Below are positions 1-6,690 of a DNA stretch of 7,045 nucleotides, piece after piece; within the stretch, counting starts at the first letter, position 1; every line of letters starts with the position of its first letter. Below the pieces are notes generated by a model. The model saw only the letters and a program-made list of their open reading frames with translations. It was not told where the DNA came from and ran no database searches. The translations under genes and the position numbers were made by a program. The stretch comes from RPQJ01 sp031404015 (GTDB lineage: Bacteria; Pseudomonadota; Gammaproteobacteria; Steroidobacterales; Steroidobacteraceae), in contig JANNGT010000380.1 of NCBI GenBank assembly GCA_031404015.1, positions 1 to 7,045 on the forward strand. The letters are read 5' to 3'.

Positions 1-135
1 GCCGACCGCGTCGGCGCGACCGCGGCCACCGTGGTCGGTGTCGGCATCGCCGCGCATGCCGGCCTCACGGCGCTGCGGCAATCCCGCGCCAAGGCCGCGT
101 CCCACGCACCGCGCACGACGGAGAAGGCGCCATGA
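1..135 (+). CDS. hupS: [NiFe]-hydrogenase small subunit, C-terminal end only (partial)
   Basis: The first 44 codons of frame 1, ending in TGA at 133-135, are the tail of a protein that starts before the window. The readable part has a hydrophobic, small-residue helix (about residues 4-24, including GVGIAAHAG) followed by a basic tail (RQSRAKAASHAPR). This matches the C-terminal membrane anchor of HupS/HoxK/HyaA small subunits, which carry the three Fe-S clusters and are exported by Tat with the large subunit. The helix anchors the periplasmic heterodimer to the cytochrome b. The stop codon overlaps the start of the large-subunit gene (ATGA at 132-135), so the two are probably translationally coupled. 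The cysteines around the proximal cluster, which would show O2 tolerance, are not in the window. The identification rests on this helix and on position directly before hupL. Confidence 0.85.
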   Translation, partial: ADRVGATAATVVGVGIAAHAGLTALRQSRAKAASHAPRTTEKAP

Positions 136-1928
136 CTGCCGTTGCGACACCCAATGGATTCAAGCTCGACAACTCCGGCAAGCGGATCGTGGTCGATCCC
201 GTCACCCGGATCGAGGGCCATCTGCGCATCGAGGTCAATGTCGACGCGCAGAACGTCATCCGCAATGCCGTCTCCACCGGCACCATGTGGCGCGGGCTCG
301 AGGTGATCCTCAAGGGCCGCGATCCGCGCGACGCCTGGGCGTTCGTGGAGCGAATCTGCGGCGTGTGCACGGGCGTGCATGCCCTCGCCTCGGTGCGCGC
401 GGTCGAGGACGCGCTGCAGATCCAGATTCCGGAGAACGCGAACACGATCCGGAACCTCATGCACTTGTCGCTGCATACCCAGGACCACCTGATCCACTTC
501 TATCACCTGCATGCGCTCGACTGGGTGGACGTGGTCAGCGCGCTGTCGGCCGATCCCAAGGCGACCTCCGAGCTGGCACAGTCGATCTCGTCCTGGCCGC
601 TGTCGTCGCCGGGATATTTCCGCGACCTGCAGAACCGCCTGAAGAAGTTCGTCGAGTCGGGACAGCTTGGGCCCTTCCGCAACGGCTACTGGGGCCACCC
701 GGCATACAAGCTGCCGCCGGAAGCGAACCTGATGGCAGTCGCGCACTACCTCGAGGCGCTCGATTTCCAGAAGGAAATCGTCAAGATCCAGGCCATCTTC
801 GGCGGCCGCAACCCGCACCCGAACTGGCTGGTCGGCGGCGTGCCGTCACCGATCAACATGAACGCGGTGGGCGCTGTCGGCGCGATCAACATGGAACGGC
901 TCAACATGGTCAGTCGAATCATCGACCGTACCATCGAGTTCATCGACAACGTCTACATCCCCGACCTGATCGCGATTGCCGGCTTCTACAAGGATTGGGC
1001 GGCGATCGGTGGCGGTCTGTCGTCGAAGTACCTGATGTCGTACGGCGACCTGCCGATCAAGGCCAACGACTACAGCCCGGCCAACATGATGATGCCACGC
1101 GGCGCCATCATCGATGGCAACCTGAACGAGATCCAGGACATCGACCTCGATGCGCTCGACCAGGTGCAGGAGTACGTCACGCACTCCTGGTACAAATACG
1201 GCGACGAGCAGCAGGGCCTGCATCCGTATGAAGGCGAAACCATCCCGAACTTCGACATCGGCGGCGCCAAGGGCACCAAGACGCGCATCGAAGCGGTCGA
1301 CGAATCCTCAAAGTACTCGTGGGTCAAGTCGCCGCGCTGGAAGGGCCACGCGATGGAAGTCGGCCCGCTCGCGCGCTATGTGATCGGCTACGTGAAGGGC
1401 ATCCCCGAGTTCAAGGAACCGACCGACATGGTGCTGCAGAAGCTCGGCGGCGTGCCGGTGACGGCGCTGTTCTCGACGCTCGGGCGGACGGCAGCCCGCG
1501 GCCTCGAGTGCAGCTGGGCGGCGCACAAGCTGAAAGACGAGTTCAACAAGCTCGTCGCCAACATCAAGGCCGGCGACACGGCCACGGCGAACATGGCCAA
1601 CTTCGAGCCGTCGACCTGGCCCAAGGCGGCCAAGGGCCACGGCTTCGTCGAAGCCCCGCGCGGCGCGCTGTGCCACTGGATCGACATCGAAGACAAGAAG
1701 ATCAAGAACTACCAGTGCGTCGTGCCGACCACCTGGAATGCGAGCCCGCGTGACCCGGCCGGCAAGATCGGCGCGTACGAGGCTGCGCTGCTCGATACGC
1801 CGATGCACGATCCCGAGCAGCCGCTCGAGATCCTGCGCACGATCCACAGCTTCGATCCGTGCCTGGCGTGCGCGACGCACGTGCTGGATATGGAAGGCAA
1901 CGAGGTCACGAGCGTCAAGGTCCGGTAA
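132..1928 (+). CDS. hupL: Uptake [NiFe]-hydrogenase large (catalytic) subunit
   Basis: This 598-residue protein is the catalytic subunit of a membrane-bound group 1 uptake hydrogenase (HupL/HoxG/HyaB). It splits H2 at a NiFe(CN)2CO centre and sends electrons through the small subunit. The N-terminal motif RICGVCTGVHA supplies C76 and C79. The C-terminal motif DPCLACATH supplies C577 and C580. Together these are the four ligands of the active site. H583 ends the mature protein and is followed by a 15-residue tail (VLDMEGNEVTSVKVR) that the maturation protease should remove after Ni insertion. H229 lies in GGRNPHPN, near where the proximal cluster of the partner sits in related structures. The length and numbering closely match E. 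coli HyaB. The start at 132 has a strong GGAGAAGG site at 120-127 and overlaps the stop of hupS. There is no signal peptide, as expected for export by piggyback on the small subunit. The gene is intact. Confidence 0.98.
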   Translation: MTAVATPNGFKLDNSGKRIVVDPVTRIEGHLRIEVNVDAQNVIRNAVSTGTMWRGLEVILKGRDPRDAWAFVERICGVCTGVHALASVRAVEDALQIQIPENANTIRNLMHLSLHTQDHLIHFYHLHALDWVDVVSALSADPKATSELAQSISSWPLSSPGYFRDLQNRLKKFVESGQLGPFRNGYWGHPAYKLPPEANLMAVAHYLEALDFQKEIVKIQAIFGGRNPHPNWLVGGVPSPINMNAVGAVGAINMERLNMVSRIIDRTIEFIDNVYIPDLIAIAGFYKDWAAIGGGLSSKYLMSYGDLPIKANDYSPANMMMPRGAIIDGNLNEIQDIDLDALDQVQEYVTHSWYKYGDEQQGLHPYEGETIPNFDIGGAKGTKTRIEAVDESSKYSWVKSPRWKGHAMEVGPLARYVIGYVKGIPEFKEPTDMVLQKLGGVPVTALFSTLGRTAARGLECSWAAHKLKDEFNKLVANIKAGDTATANMANFEPSTWPKAAKGHGFVEAPRGALCHWIDIEDKKIKNYQCVVPTTWNASPRDPAGKIGAYEAALLDTPMHDPEQPLEILRTIHSFDPCLACATHVLDMEGNEVTSVKVR

Positions 1929-1940
1929 GGGAGTGATGCC

Positions 1941-2684
1941 ATGAGCAAGATGTATCACCGCCTGACCCCGCTCGGGAGCAGGGTGCGAGAAGGGCACTTC
2001 GGCGAGGCGATCCTGCCGCCCGTCGGTGTGCAACCGGGCCCGATCTACGTGTACGACGCGGCCATTCGACTCTGGCACTGGGTGACCATGCTGGCCATCA
2101 TCGTGCTGAGCGTGACGGGGTACTTCATCGCCTCGCCGCTGCCGTCAGTCGGCGGCGAGGCGTACCAGTCATACCTGTTCGGGTGGATTCGCTTCACGCA
2201 CTTCGCGGCGGGGATGATCCTCGGCGTGGCGTTCGTACTGCGGCTCTACCGTGTCCTGGTCGGCGGCCCCCACGCGCGCCAGATCTTCTGGATCCCGTTC
2301 TGGAGACTCGCCTGGTGGAAAGAGATCTTCGAGGAAATTCGCTGGTACCTGTTCATCGGCAAACCGAAAGAGTACGTGGGCCATAACCCGCTCGCGCACA
2401 TCGCGATGTTCTTCATGTTCCTGCTGCCGCTGCTGGTGCTGCTCTTCACCGGGTTCGCCCTCTACGCAGAAGGCGCGGGCGTGCAGAGCGCCTGGTACAC
2501 GTGGTTCGGCTGGGTGTTCACCGTCCTCGGTGATTCCATGACGGTGCGCACGTGGCACCACGTTGCGATGTGGGTAATCATCATCTTCTCGATCATCCAC
2601 ATGTACATGGCGATTCGCGAGGACATGACACACCGGCAGACAACGGTCAGCTCGATGATCAGTGGCTGGAGGTTCTACCGCTGA
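1941..2684 (+). CDS. hupC: Ni/Fe-hydrogenase b-type cytochrome subunit
   Basis: This 247-residue membrane protein is the HupC/HoxZ/HyaC cytochrome, which takes electrons from the hydrogenase small subunit and reduces quinone through two b hemes. Four membrane helices are visible at about residues 43-63, 83-105, 148-174 and 205-225. The likely heme ligands are H46 (RLWHWVT), H87 (RFTHFAAG), H206 and H220. The 14-residue spacing of the last pair matches that of characterised members. The C-terminal end SSMISGWRFYR is typical of the family. About 35 residues of N-terminal cytoplasmic sequence precede the first helix. The gene starts 12 bases after the hupL stop with AAGGGAG at 1927-1933, so the three structural genes are one unit. 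It is followed by the only sizeable gap in the operon. Confidence 0.97.
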   Translation: MSKMYHRLTPLGSRVREGHFGEAILPPVGVQPGPIYVYDAAIRLWHWVTMLAIIVLSVTGYFIASPLPSVGGEAYQSYLFGWIRFTHFAAGMILGVAFVLRLYRVLVGGPHARQIFWIPFWRLAWWKEIFEEIRWYLFIGKPKEYVGHNPLAHIAMFFMFLLPLLVLLFTGFALYAEGAGVQSAWYTWFGWVFTVLGDSMTVRTWHHVAMWVIIIFSIIHMYMAIREDMTHRQTTVSSMISGWRFYR

Positions 2685-2715
2685 ACGAGGGCGCAAGCCC
2701 ATACGACGCTCAATG

Positions 2716-2765
2716 ACGGGACCGCGGGACGAGGGCGATCGTCGCCCGGCATCCTTCGGTCCCGT
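2716..2765 (+). promoter_or_regulatory. Compound stem-loop after the hydrogenase structural genes
   Basis: ACGGGACC (2716-2723) pairs exactly with GGTCCCGT (2758-2765). Inside this lies a second perfect stem, GGGCGA (2733-2738) with TCGCCC (2742-2747), closed by a 3-base loop. The next bases are TATAATTTT, so the outer stem is followed by an AT-rich stretch with four T residues at 2771-2774. It could be a partial terminator or a 3' stabiliser that makes the enzyme genes more abundant than the maturation genes, as seen in other hydrogenase operons. The pairing is seen directly; the role is inferred. Confidence 0.55.
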
Positions 2766-2771
2766 TATAAT
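2766..2771 (+). promoter_or_regulatory. Possible -10 element (TATAAT) ahead of hupD
   Basis: A perfect TATAAT stands 65 bases before the hupD start, in otherwise GC-rich DNA, so it is unlikely by base composition. No TTGACA-like -35 box is found 16-18 bases upstream; that stretch lies inside the stem-loop arm. A secondary promoter for the maturation genes is therefore possible but weakly supported. The hexamer may instead be part of a terminator tail. Confidence 0.3.
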
Positions 2772-2836
2772 TTTAGACACTATCCAAGTGCGCTGCCGAT
2801 ACCTGGCAAGTCACTTCTCGATTCGCAGGAGAGACG

Positions 2837-3508
2837 ATGACTGATGAATCTGCGGAACGCCGCATCGTGGTCCTCGGGGTGGGCAACCTGTTGTGGGCGG
2901 ATGAAGGGTTTGGCGTGCGCTGCGTCGAAGCGTTCGGCGAAGCATGGGACTTGCCCCCCGATGTCGGTCTCATGGACGGCGGCACACTGGGGCTGGCCCT
3001 GGTCCCGCTGTTGCTCGATACCACGCATGTCCTGCTGTTCGACGCGGTGGCCCACCGCGGCGAGCCGGGCTCGCTGATCGTGGCGCGCGACGATGAAATC
3101 CCGGCGCTGATGGGTGGCAACAAGATGAGCCTGCACCAGGTCGGAATGAACGACATCCTGGCCAGCCTCGAATTGCTCAATCACAAGCCCGCGCATTTTA
3201 CCGTCGTCGGCATCAAGCCAGTCGAGCTCGCCGACTACGGTGGCAGCCTGACCGCGCGCGTGCAATCGCAGGTGCCAGCGGCCCTGCAGCTTGGCATCGA
3301 CGAGCTGCGTCGCTGGGGTGTCGAAGTGCGCGAACGGGACGGCCGGCCCGAGCGCGACGTCGTGATCAGCGCGCTGCGTCAGGGGCTTTACGAGTCCGGG
3401 CGTCCCGCGCCGGACGTCGCATGCCGCCTGGGTGACGAGCGCTTCCTGGCGATCCGTGCGGAAGCCCAGGCGCGCGGCGACAAAGAGATTGGAGGCTCCG
3501 GCACATGA
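2837..3508 (+). CDS. hupD: Hydrogenase maturation endoprotease (HyaD/HupD/HoxM family)
   Basis: This 223-residue cytoplasmic protease removes the C-terminal tail of the large subunit after nickel insertion, which closes the active site. The N-terminal GVGNLLWADEGFGVR loop supplies the Ni-sensing residue E23. D69 in LLFDAVAHRG and H100 in NKMSLHQVG are the other two expected metal-binding residues, matching the Glu/Asp/His trio known from E. coli HybD. Its likely substrate, the H583/V584 bond of HupL, is encoded in the same operon. Two oddities are visible. The segment after D69 reads AVAHRG where the family more often has an acidic residue (DA[IV]D). The C-terminal end is also some 25 residues longer than the ~195-residue E. 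coli members. The start is supported by AGGAGA at 2827-2832. The stop overlaps the hupG start (ATGA at 3505-3508). Confidence 0.96.
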   Translation: MTDESAERRIVVLGVGNLLWADEGFGVRCVEAFGEAWDLPPDVGLMDGGTLGLALVPLLLDTTHVLLFDAVAHRGEPGSLIVARDDEIPALMGGNKMSLHQVGMNDILASLELLNHKPAHFTVVGIKPVELADYGGSLTARVQSQVPAALQLGIDELRRWGVEVRERDGRPERDVVISALRQGLYESGRPAPDVACRLGDERFLAIRAEAQARGDKEIGGSGT

Positions 3509-3891
3509 GCGGCGTCATCGACGCACTCGCTGCGCACCCCTCCTGCGACGTGCTGCGCAAGGTCGAACTCGACGACTGGCTGGCGCGCAACCCGCGCGGC
3601 CTGCTGTTCTTCATCGGCGATCGTCCGGAAGGACTCGACGTGACCGTCGTCGTCCGGGAGCTCGCGGCCAGCTACGCAGGACGGCTGCGCGTGGGATTGA
3701 TCGACCAGCGCGACGAAGCCGCGCTGATGACGCGCTTCGGCGTCGTCGTGATGCCTGCCGTCGTTTACATGCGCGACGGACACCCTGCCGAGCTGGTGGC
3801 ACGAATGCGCGACTGGCCCGTGTTCGCGCAAGCCGCGGACCGTCTGCTCCAGGACGATCCCCAGGCGCCCCTCGCTGGAGGAAACGCATGA
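3505..3891 (+). CDS. hupG: Hydrogenase accessory protein HupG/HyaE/HoxO, thioredoxin-like
   Basis: This 128-residue protein has the thioredoxin-like fold of the HyaE/HupG/HoxO family. Homologues bind the Tat signal region of the hydrogenase small subunit and act as a chaperone until its Fe-S clusters are in place, working with HyaF/HupH. Family features seen are LLFFIGDRPEGLDVTVV at residues 33-49, a strand with the cis-proline position (VVMPAVVYMRDG, P84), and LVARMRDWPVF near the C-terminus. The redox CxxC of true thioredoxins is absent: the corresponding region reads GDRPE. The only cysteine is C14, outside the fold's active-site position, so a chaperone role and not disulfide exchange is expected. 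GGAGG at 3491-3495 lies 9 bases ahead of the start. Both ends overlap neighbouring genes by ATGA, which implies coupled translation. Confidence 0.93.
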   Translation: MSGVIDALAAHPSCDVLRKVELDDWLARNPRGLLFFIGDRPEGLDVTVVVRELAASYAGRLRVGLIDQRDEAALMTRFGVVVMPAVVYMRDGHPAELVARMRDWPVFAQAADRLLQDDPQAPLAGGNA

Positions 3892-4739
3892 CTGAACACG
3901 TACTCGTCTGGCATCCGAAAGGCACGGGCGAAGCCCCGGTTGCAGGTGAGGAGCCGCTGCGCTTGATCGGCATGCCCACCGGGCTCGTGCGTCCAGCCCG
4001 GCAGAGCCCAGCGAATGAAGAGCTGACGCCCGCGTCAAGGGCCGTGCTCAACGCCGTGATCGCGGACCTGCAGCGCCGCGCCACCGAGCCCGACGCGCCG
4101 CCCACGCGCGTCAGCTTGAACGAGCTCGACGACGTCGAGAAGGCGACGATCGCGGACATCCTCGGCGAAGGCGACGTCTGGGCCAAGGTCGGCCTGGACA
4201 ATGCGTACTGGCGCATCGTCGAGTCGGTGATGGTGGGCATCTGGCGCATCGAGAGCAGTACGGTGGACGGCACGCAGGGCGAATGGCTCGAAGTCGGGCC
4301 AGTGCCCGCACCTGTCCTGCGCGCCGCAGCGGAACTGACGCGCGCGGAGATTCAGGTACCCGTGCAGATGCCGCAGGGGGCGATGAACGCGCCGGCCTTG
4401 CTGCACGAACTGCAGGCGCGTTCGCGCGACTATCGCCCGGGCCCCGAGAATCACGTGATCAATTTCACCTTGCTGCCCCTGACCGAGGTCGATGCGGAGG
4501 TGCTTACGACAGCCCTCGGGCAAGTGCCGCTGGTAATACGTTCCGGTGGCTTCGGCAGCTCGCGCGTGTTCGCGACCGGACTGCGCCACGTCTGGGCGGT
4601 GCAGTTCATCAACCCCATGGGCAATGTGATCCTCGACACGCTCGAGGTCGGCACCGTGCCGATCTCGGTGCTCGCCGCACGCGAAGATTTCGAAGACTCG
4701 GCGGAGCGGCTCAGCGAAATCCTGCAGGCGTTCAACTGA
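3888..4739 (+). CDS. hupH: Hydrogenase maturation protein HupH/HyaF/HoxQ
   Basis: This 283-residue cytoplasmic protein belongs to the HupH/HyaF family, which works with HupG on small-subunit assembly, notably under oxygen. Family motifs visible are TIADILGEGDVWAKV at residues 88-101, IVESVMVGIWRI at 110-121, NFTLLPLTEVD at 192-202, and the C-terminal block ending in HVWAVQFINPMGNVILDTLE. The signature usually written GYGxCR reads GGFGSSR here (residues 220-226), so the cysteine that I recall as common at this position is serine (S225). The open frame extends further upstream to 3432, but the ATG at 3888 is chosen because it has GGAGG at 3877-3881, overlaps the hupG stop by ATGA, and gives the normal family length. 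The stop TGA shares its last base with the start of the next gene. Confidence 0.95.
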   Translation: MTEHVLVWHPKGTGEAPVAGEEPLRLIGMPTGLVRPARQSPANEELTPASRAVLNAVIADLQRRATEPDAPPTRVSLNELDDVEKATIADILGEGDVWAKVGLDNAYWRIVESVMVGIWRIESSTVDGTQGEWLEVGPVPAPVLRAAAELTRAEIQVPVQMPQGAMNAPALLHELQARSRDYRPGPENHVINFTLLPLTEVDAEVLTTALGQVPLVIRSGGFGSSRVFATGLRHVWAVQFINPMGNVILDTLEVGTVPISVLAAREDFEDSAERLSEILQAFN

Positions 4740-5401
4740 TGAGCCAGCCATTCGAGAGCAGCTACGGCGGGGACGGCTCCAGGATCGCCGACGACACCCG
4801 GCTCGAGTGCGGGATCTGCTGGTGGGTCTACGATCCGGCGCTCGGCGACTACGAGACGCAAACGCCGCCCGGCACGCCGTTCCGGCTGCTGCCAGACACA
4901 TGGGAATGTCCGAACTGCGCGGCCAGCAAGAGCAAGTTCATGGTCATCGACAGCGCGACGCTGTCGGACGACAGCGCCGTGAACAACATGGCCAACGCAT
5001 ACCGCCGGGCAGCGCTCAGGGTCAAGGGCATGCCGATCTACAACCCGACGCTGGCCATCGAAGCCGTGGGCTTTCGAGAATTCGAGGGGCGCCAGGCAGG
5101 GGTGATGCTCACTCCATGGTTCATGAACCTGACTGTGCTGCCGACGGCGGCTGACCGCAACATGTGGGTGACGGGCGCGTCCACGCGGCTCCTGTTTCCG
5201 TCGGGAGCCTATGACTTCGTCGTCAGCGAACTGCACGACGTGGGCTTGATCGGCACCTGCCCGTTGTTCTCGAACATGGCGGATTTTACCGATCACGAAG
5301 CCGCACAGCTGGCGGCAAAATCGGTGGCGGACGCGCTGTTCCAGGCTGAGGCACCGCCACCAGCCCCGTCGGTCTCGCGCCGCCAGATATTGGGCGGCTA
5401 A
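4739..5401 (+). CDS. hupI-hupJ: Rubredoxin-HybE fusion: HupI/HoxR joined to HupJ/HoxT assembly chaperone
   Basis: One 220-residue frame contains two proteins that are separate genes in classical hup/hox operons. Residues 20-70 are a rubredoxin of the HupI/HoxR type. Its Fe ligands are C24 and C27 (ECGICWWVYDPALGD) and C57 and C60 (WECPNCAASKSKFM), with the 30-residue spacing of normal rubredoxins. Residues 85-200 are a HupJ/HoxT/HybE-type chaperone, recognised by RVKGMPIYNPTLAIEAVGFR, GVMLTPWFMNLTVLP and CPLFSNMADFTDH. A Pro/Ala-rich linker leads to a SRRQILGG tail. Rubredoxin HoxR has been linked to assembly or protection of the O2-tolerant proximal Fe-S cluster. HybE-like proteins bind the small subunit or its Tat signal. 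The fusion would tether a cluster-related electron carrier to its target. The start at 4739 overlaps the hupH stop (TGATG). Only a weak CAGG lies ahead, so initiation probably depends on coupling. This is the last gene of the operon in the window. Confidence 0.93.
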   Translation: MSQPFESSYGGDGSRIADDTRLECGICWWVYDPALGDYETQTPPGTPFRLLPDTWECPNCAASKSKFMVIDSATLSDDSAVNNMANAYRRAALRVKGMPIYNPTLAIEAVGFREFEGRQAGVMLTPWFMNLTVLPTAADRNMWVTGASTRLLFPSGAYDFVVSELHDVGLIGTCPLFSNMADFTDHEAAQLAAKSVADALFQAEAPPPAPSVSRRQILGG

Positions 5402-5421
5402 GGCCGGGTGGCGGGGCCGCG

Positions 5422-6594
5422 TCAGCCAGCCTGCAGTCGACCGGCGATACAAACACCATAGAGCTGCCCGAAGTCCTGCTCGGTCAGCGGCAGCGGATTC
5501 CCGCCTGTCGAGGGATCGTTGAGTGCCTGCGGTGCGAACGCGCTGATGTGCTCATCGCGTACACCGATGTCTGCCAGCGTGTGCGGAATACCGATCTCGC
5601 GGCGCAGTTGCAGCACCCAGGCCAGGACGCCATTGAATGACTGATCGGCGAGCCCGAGCCAGGCCGCGAGCCGGACCATCTTCGCCTCGATGGCGCTGCG
5701 ATTCCATTCCAGCACATACGGCATCACCACTGCATTCGTGAGGCCATGGTGCGTGCCGAGGTTCGCCGAGCACGGGTGGCTCAGGCTGTGCATGGCGCCA
5801 AGTCCCTTCTGGAACGCGGTGGCACCCATCGATGACGCGATCAACATGTGGGCGCGTGCCTCGAGATCGCCACCGTTCGCGACGGCGCGCGGCAGGAAGT
5901 CCTTGACCAGGCGCATGCCCTCGACGGCGATGCCCTCCGCGAGCGGATGATAGCCAGGAGCGCAGTACGCTTCGAGACTGTGCGACAGCGCGTCCATGCC
6001 CACGGCGGCCGTAATATGGGCTGGCAAACCCACCGTAAGCTCCGGGTCCTCGAGCACGATGGCCGGCAGCATCTTCGGGTGAAAGATGATTTTCTTGGTG
6101 TGATCGCGCAGGTCGGTGATCACCGCCGCGCGTCCGACCTCGGAGCCCGTCCCGGATGTCGTCGGCACTGCCACGACAGGCGCCATGCCGGCGACGTCCA
6201 CGCGCGTGAACCAATCCTCGCGATCCTCGAAATCCCAGATCGGCCGGCTCTGTCCGACCATGAGCGCGATGGCCTTGGCGGTGTCGAGTGCGCTGCCGCC
6301 GCCAAACGCAATGACGCCATCGTGGCGTCCAGTGCGATATGCCGCGACGCCCGCGGTCACGTTCGCTTCGACGGGGTTCGGTTGCACGTCGGCAAACAGC
6401 TCGCAATGCAGGCCCGCGTCGCGGCACAGCCGCACTGCATTCGCGACGATCGGTTGCGGCGCGAGCCCGGCGTCGGTGACCAGCAGTGGCCGCTGCATGC
6501 CTAGCGTACGGCAGTGATCGGGCAGTTCGACGATGCGTCCGGCACCGAACTTGATGTTCGTCGGGTAATTCCAGTTGCCGCGCAAGGTGGTCAT
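5422..6594 (-). CDS. Iron-containing alcohol dehydrogenase (type III)
   Basis: This 390-residue cytoplasmic enzyme should oxidise or reduce an alcohol/aldehyde pair with NAD(P). The N-terminal half carries the nucleotide-binding GGGS (98-101) and PTTSGTGSEVGRAAVI (144-159). The C-terminal half supplies the metal ligands D201 and H205 (GMDALSHSLEAYCAPG), H269 (GAMHSLSHP) and H283 (THHGLTN), in the same spacing as E. coli FucO. The segment GYHPLAEGIAVEGMRLVKDFLPRA recalls the ErcA-like group associated with alcohol oxidation in pseudomonads. I cannot set the substrate from sequence, so no symbol is given. The start is backed by GGAGA at 6601-6605, 6 bases ahead of the ATG. The gene converges on the hydrogenase operon with 20 bases between the stops and is a separate transcription unit. 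No redox partner or regulator is next to it. Confidence 0.95.
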   Translation of the reverse strand: MTTLRGNWNYPTNIKFGAGRIVELPDHCRTLGMQRPLLVTDAGLAPQPIVANAVRLCRDAGLHCELFADVQPNPVEANVTAGVAAYRTGRHDGVIAFGGGSALDTAKAIALMVGQSRPIWDFEDREDWFTRVDVAGMAPVVAVPTTSGTGSEVGRAAVITDLRDHTKKIIFHPKMLPAIVLEDPELTVGLPAHITAAVGMDALSHSLEAYCAPGYHPLAEGIAVEGMRLVKDFLPRAVANGGDLEARAHMLIASSMGATAFQKGLGAMHSLSHPCSANLGTHHGLTNAVVMPYVLEWNRSAIEAKMVRLAAWLGLADQSFNGVLAWVLQLRREIGIPHTLADIGVRDEHISAFAPQALNDPSTGGNPLPLTEQDFGQLYGVCIAGRLQAG

Positions 6595-6633
6595 CGGTCG
6601 TCTCCGTTTCGTCGGGCTGCGTCAGCAGTTTAC

Positions 6634-6659
6634 GCGCTGCGGTGCAGTGTCTGCAGCGC
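6634..6659. promoter_or_regulatory. Dyad symmetry in the dehydrogenase leader/promoter region
   Basis: GCGCTGC (6634-6640) is matched by its complement GCAGCGC (6653-6659) with 12 bases between. It lies about 40-65 bases upstream of the dehydrogenase start. It could be an operator half-site pair or a leader hairpin. No clear -35/-10 pair was found near it, and in GC-rich DNA a 7-base dyad has modest weight. Confidence 0.3.
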
Positions 6660-6690
6660 TGGCGCCGAGCGTTACCACGGCTGTTCACAG

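Larger units (their letters stand above)
2685..2836 (+). other. 152-base gap between structural and maturation genes
   Basis: This non-coding spacer separates the three enzyme genes from the maturation genes, whereas every other junction in the operon is 12 bases or less or overlaps. It contains a nested stem-loop (2716-2765), a TATAAT hexamer (2766-2771), an AT-rich patch rare for this GC-rich sequence, and the hupD ribosome binding site AGGAGA at 2827-2832. No open frame here looks like a gene. In several hup operons a HypC-like hupF lies between hupD and hupG, not here, so the gap is not an obvious remnant of that gene. Confidence 0.7.

Noticed and set aside
38..1231. Long Arg/Pro-rich frame overlapping hupL on the + strand
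   Set aside because: It overlaps hupL in another frame, has a low-complexity basic composition typical of shadow frames in GC-rich DNA, and shows no domain.
2774..2803. Possible sigma-70 promoter TAGACA with GATACC 18 bases downstream
   Set aside because: The -10 match is only 3 of 6 bases and the spacing is at the long end, so it is not distinguishable from chance.
2804..2819. Sigma-54-like site TGGCAAGTCACTTCTC ahead of hupD
   Set aside because: The -24 half (TGGCA) fits, but the -12 half reads TTCT in place of TTGC, losing the GC that is nearly invariant; the match is too poor to call.
3432..3887. Upstream extension of the hupH frame
   Set aside because: It would overlap all of hupG, adds an Arg-rich sequence not found in HupH proteins, and the ATG at 3888 has a strong ribosome binding site and the right family length.
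6681..6690. CTGTTCACAG as a LexA-like box
   Set aside because: LexA sites need eight bases between CTGT and ACAG; here there are two.
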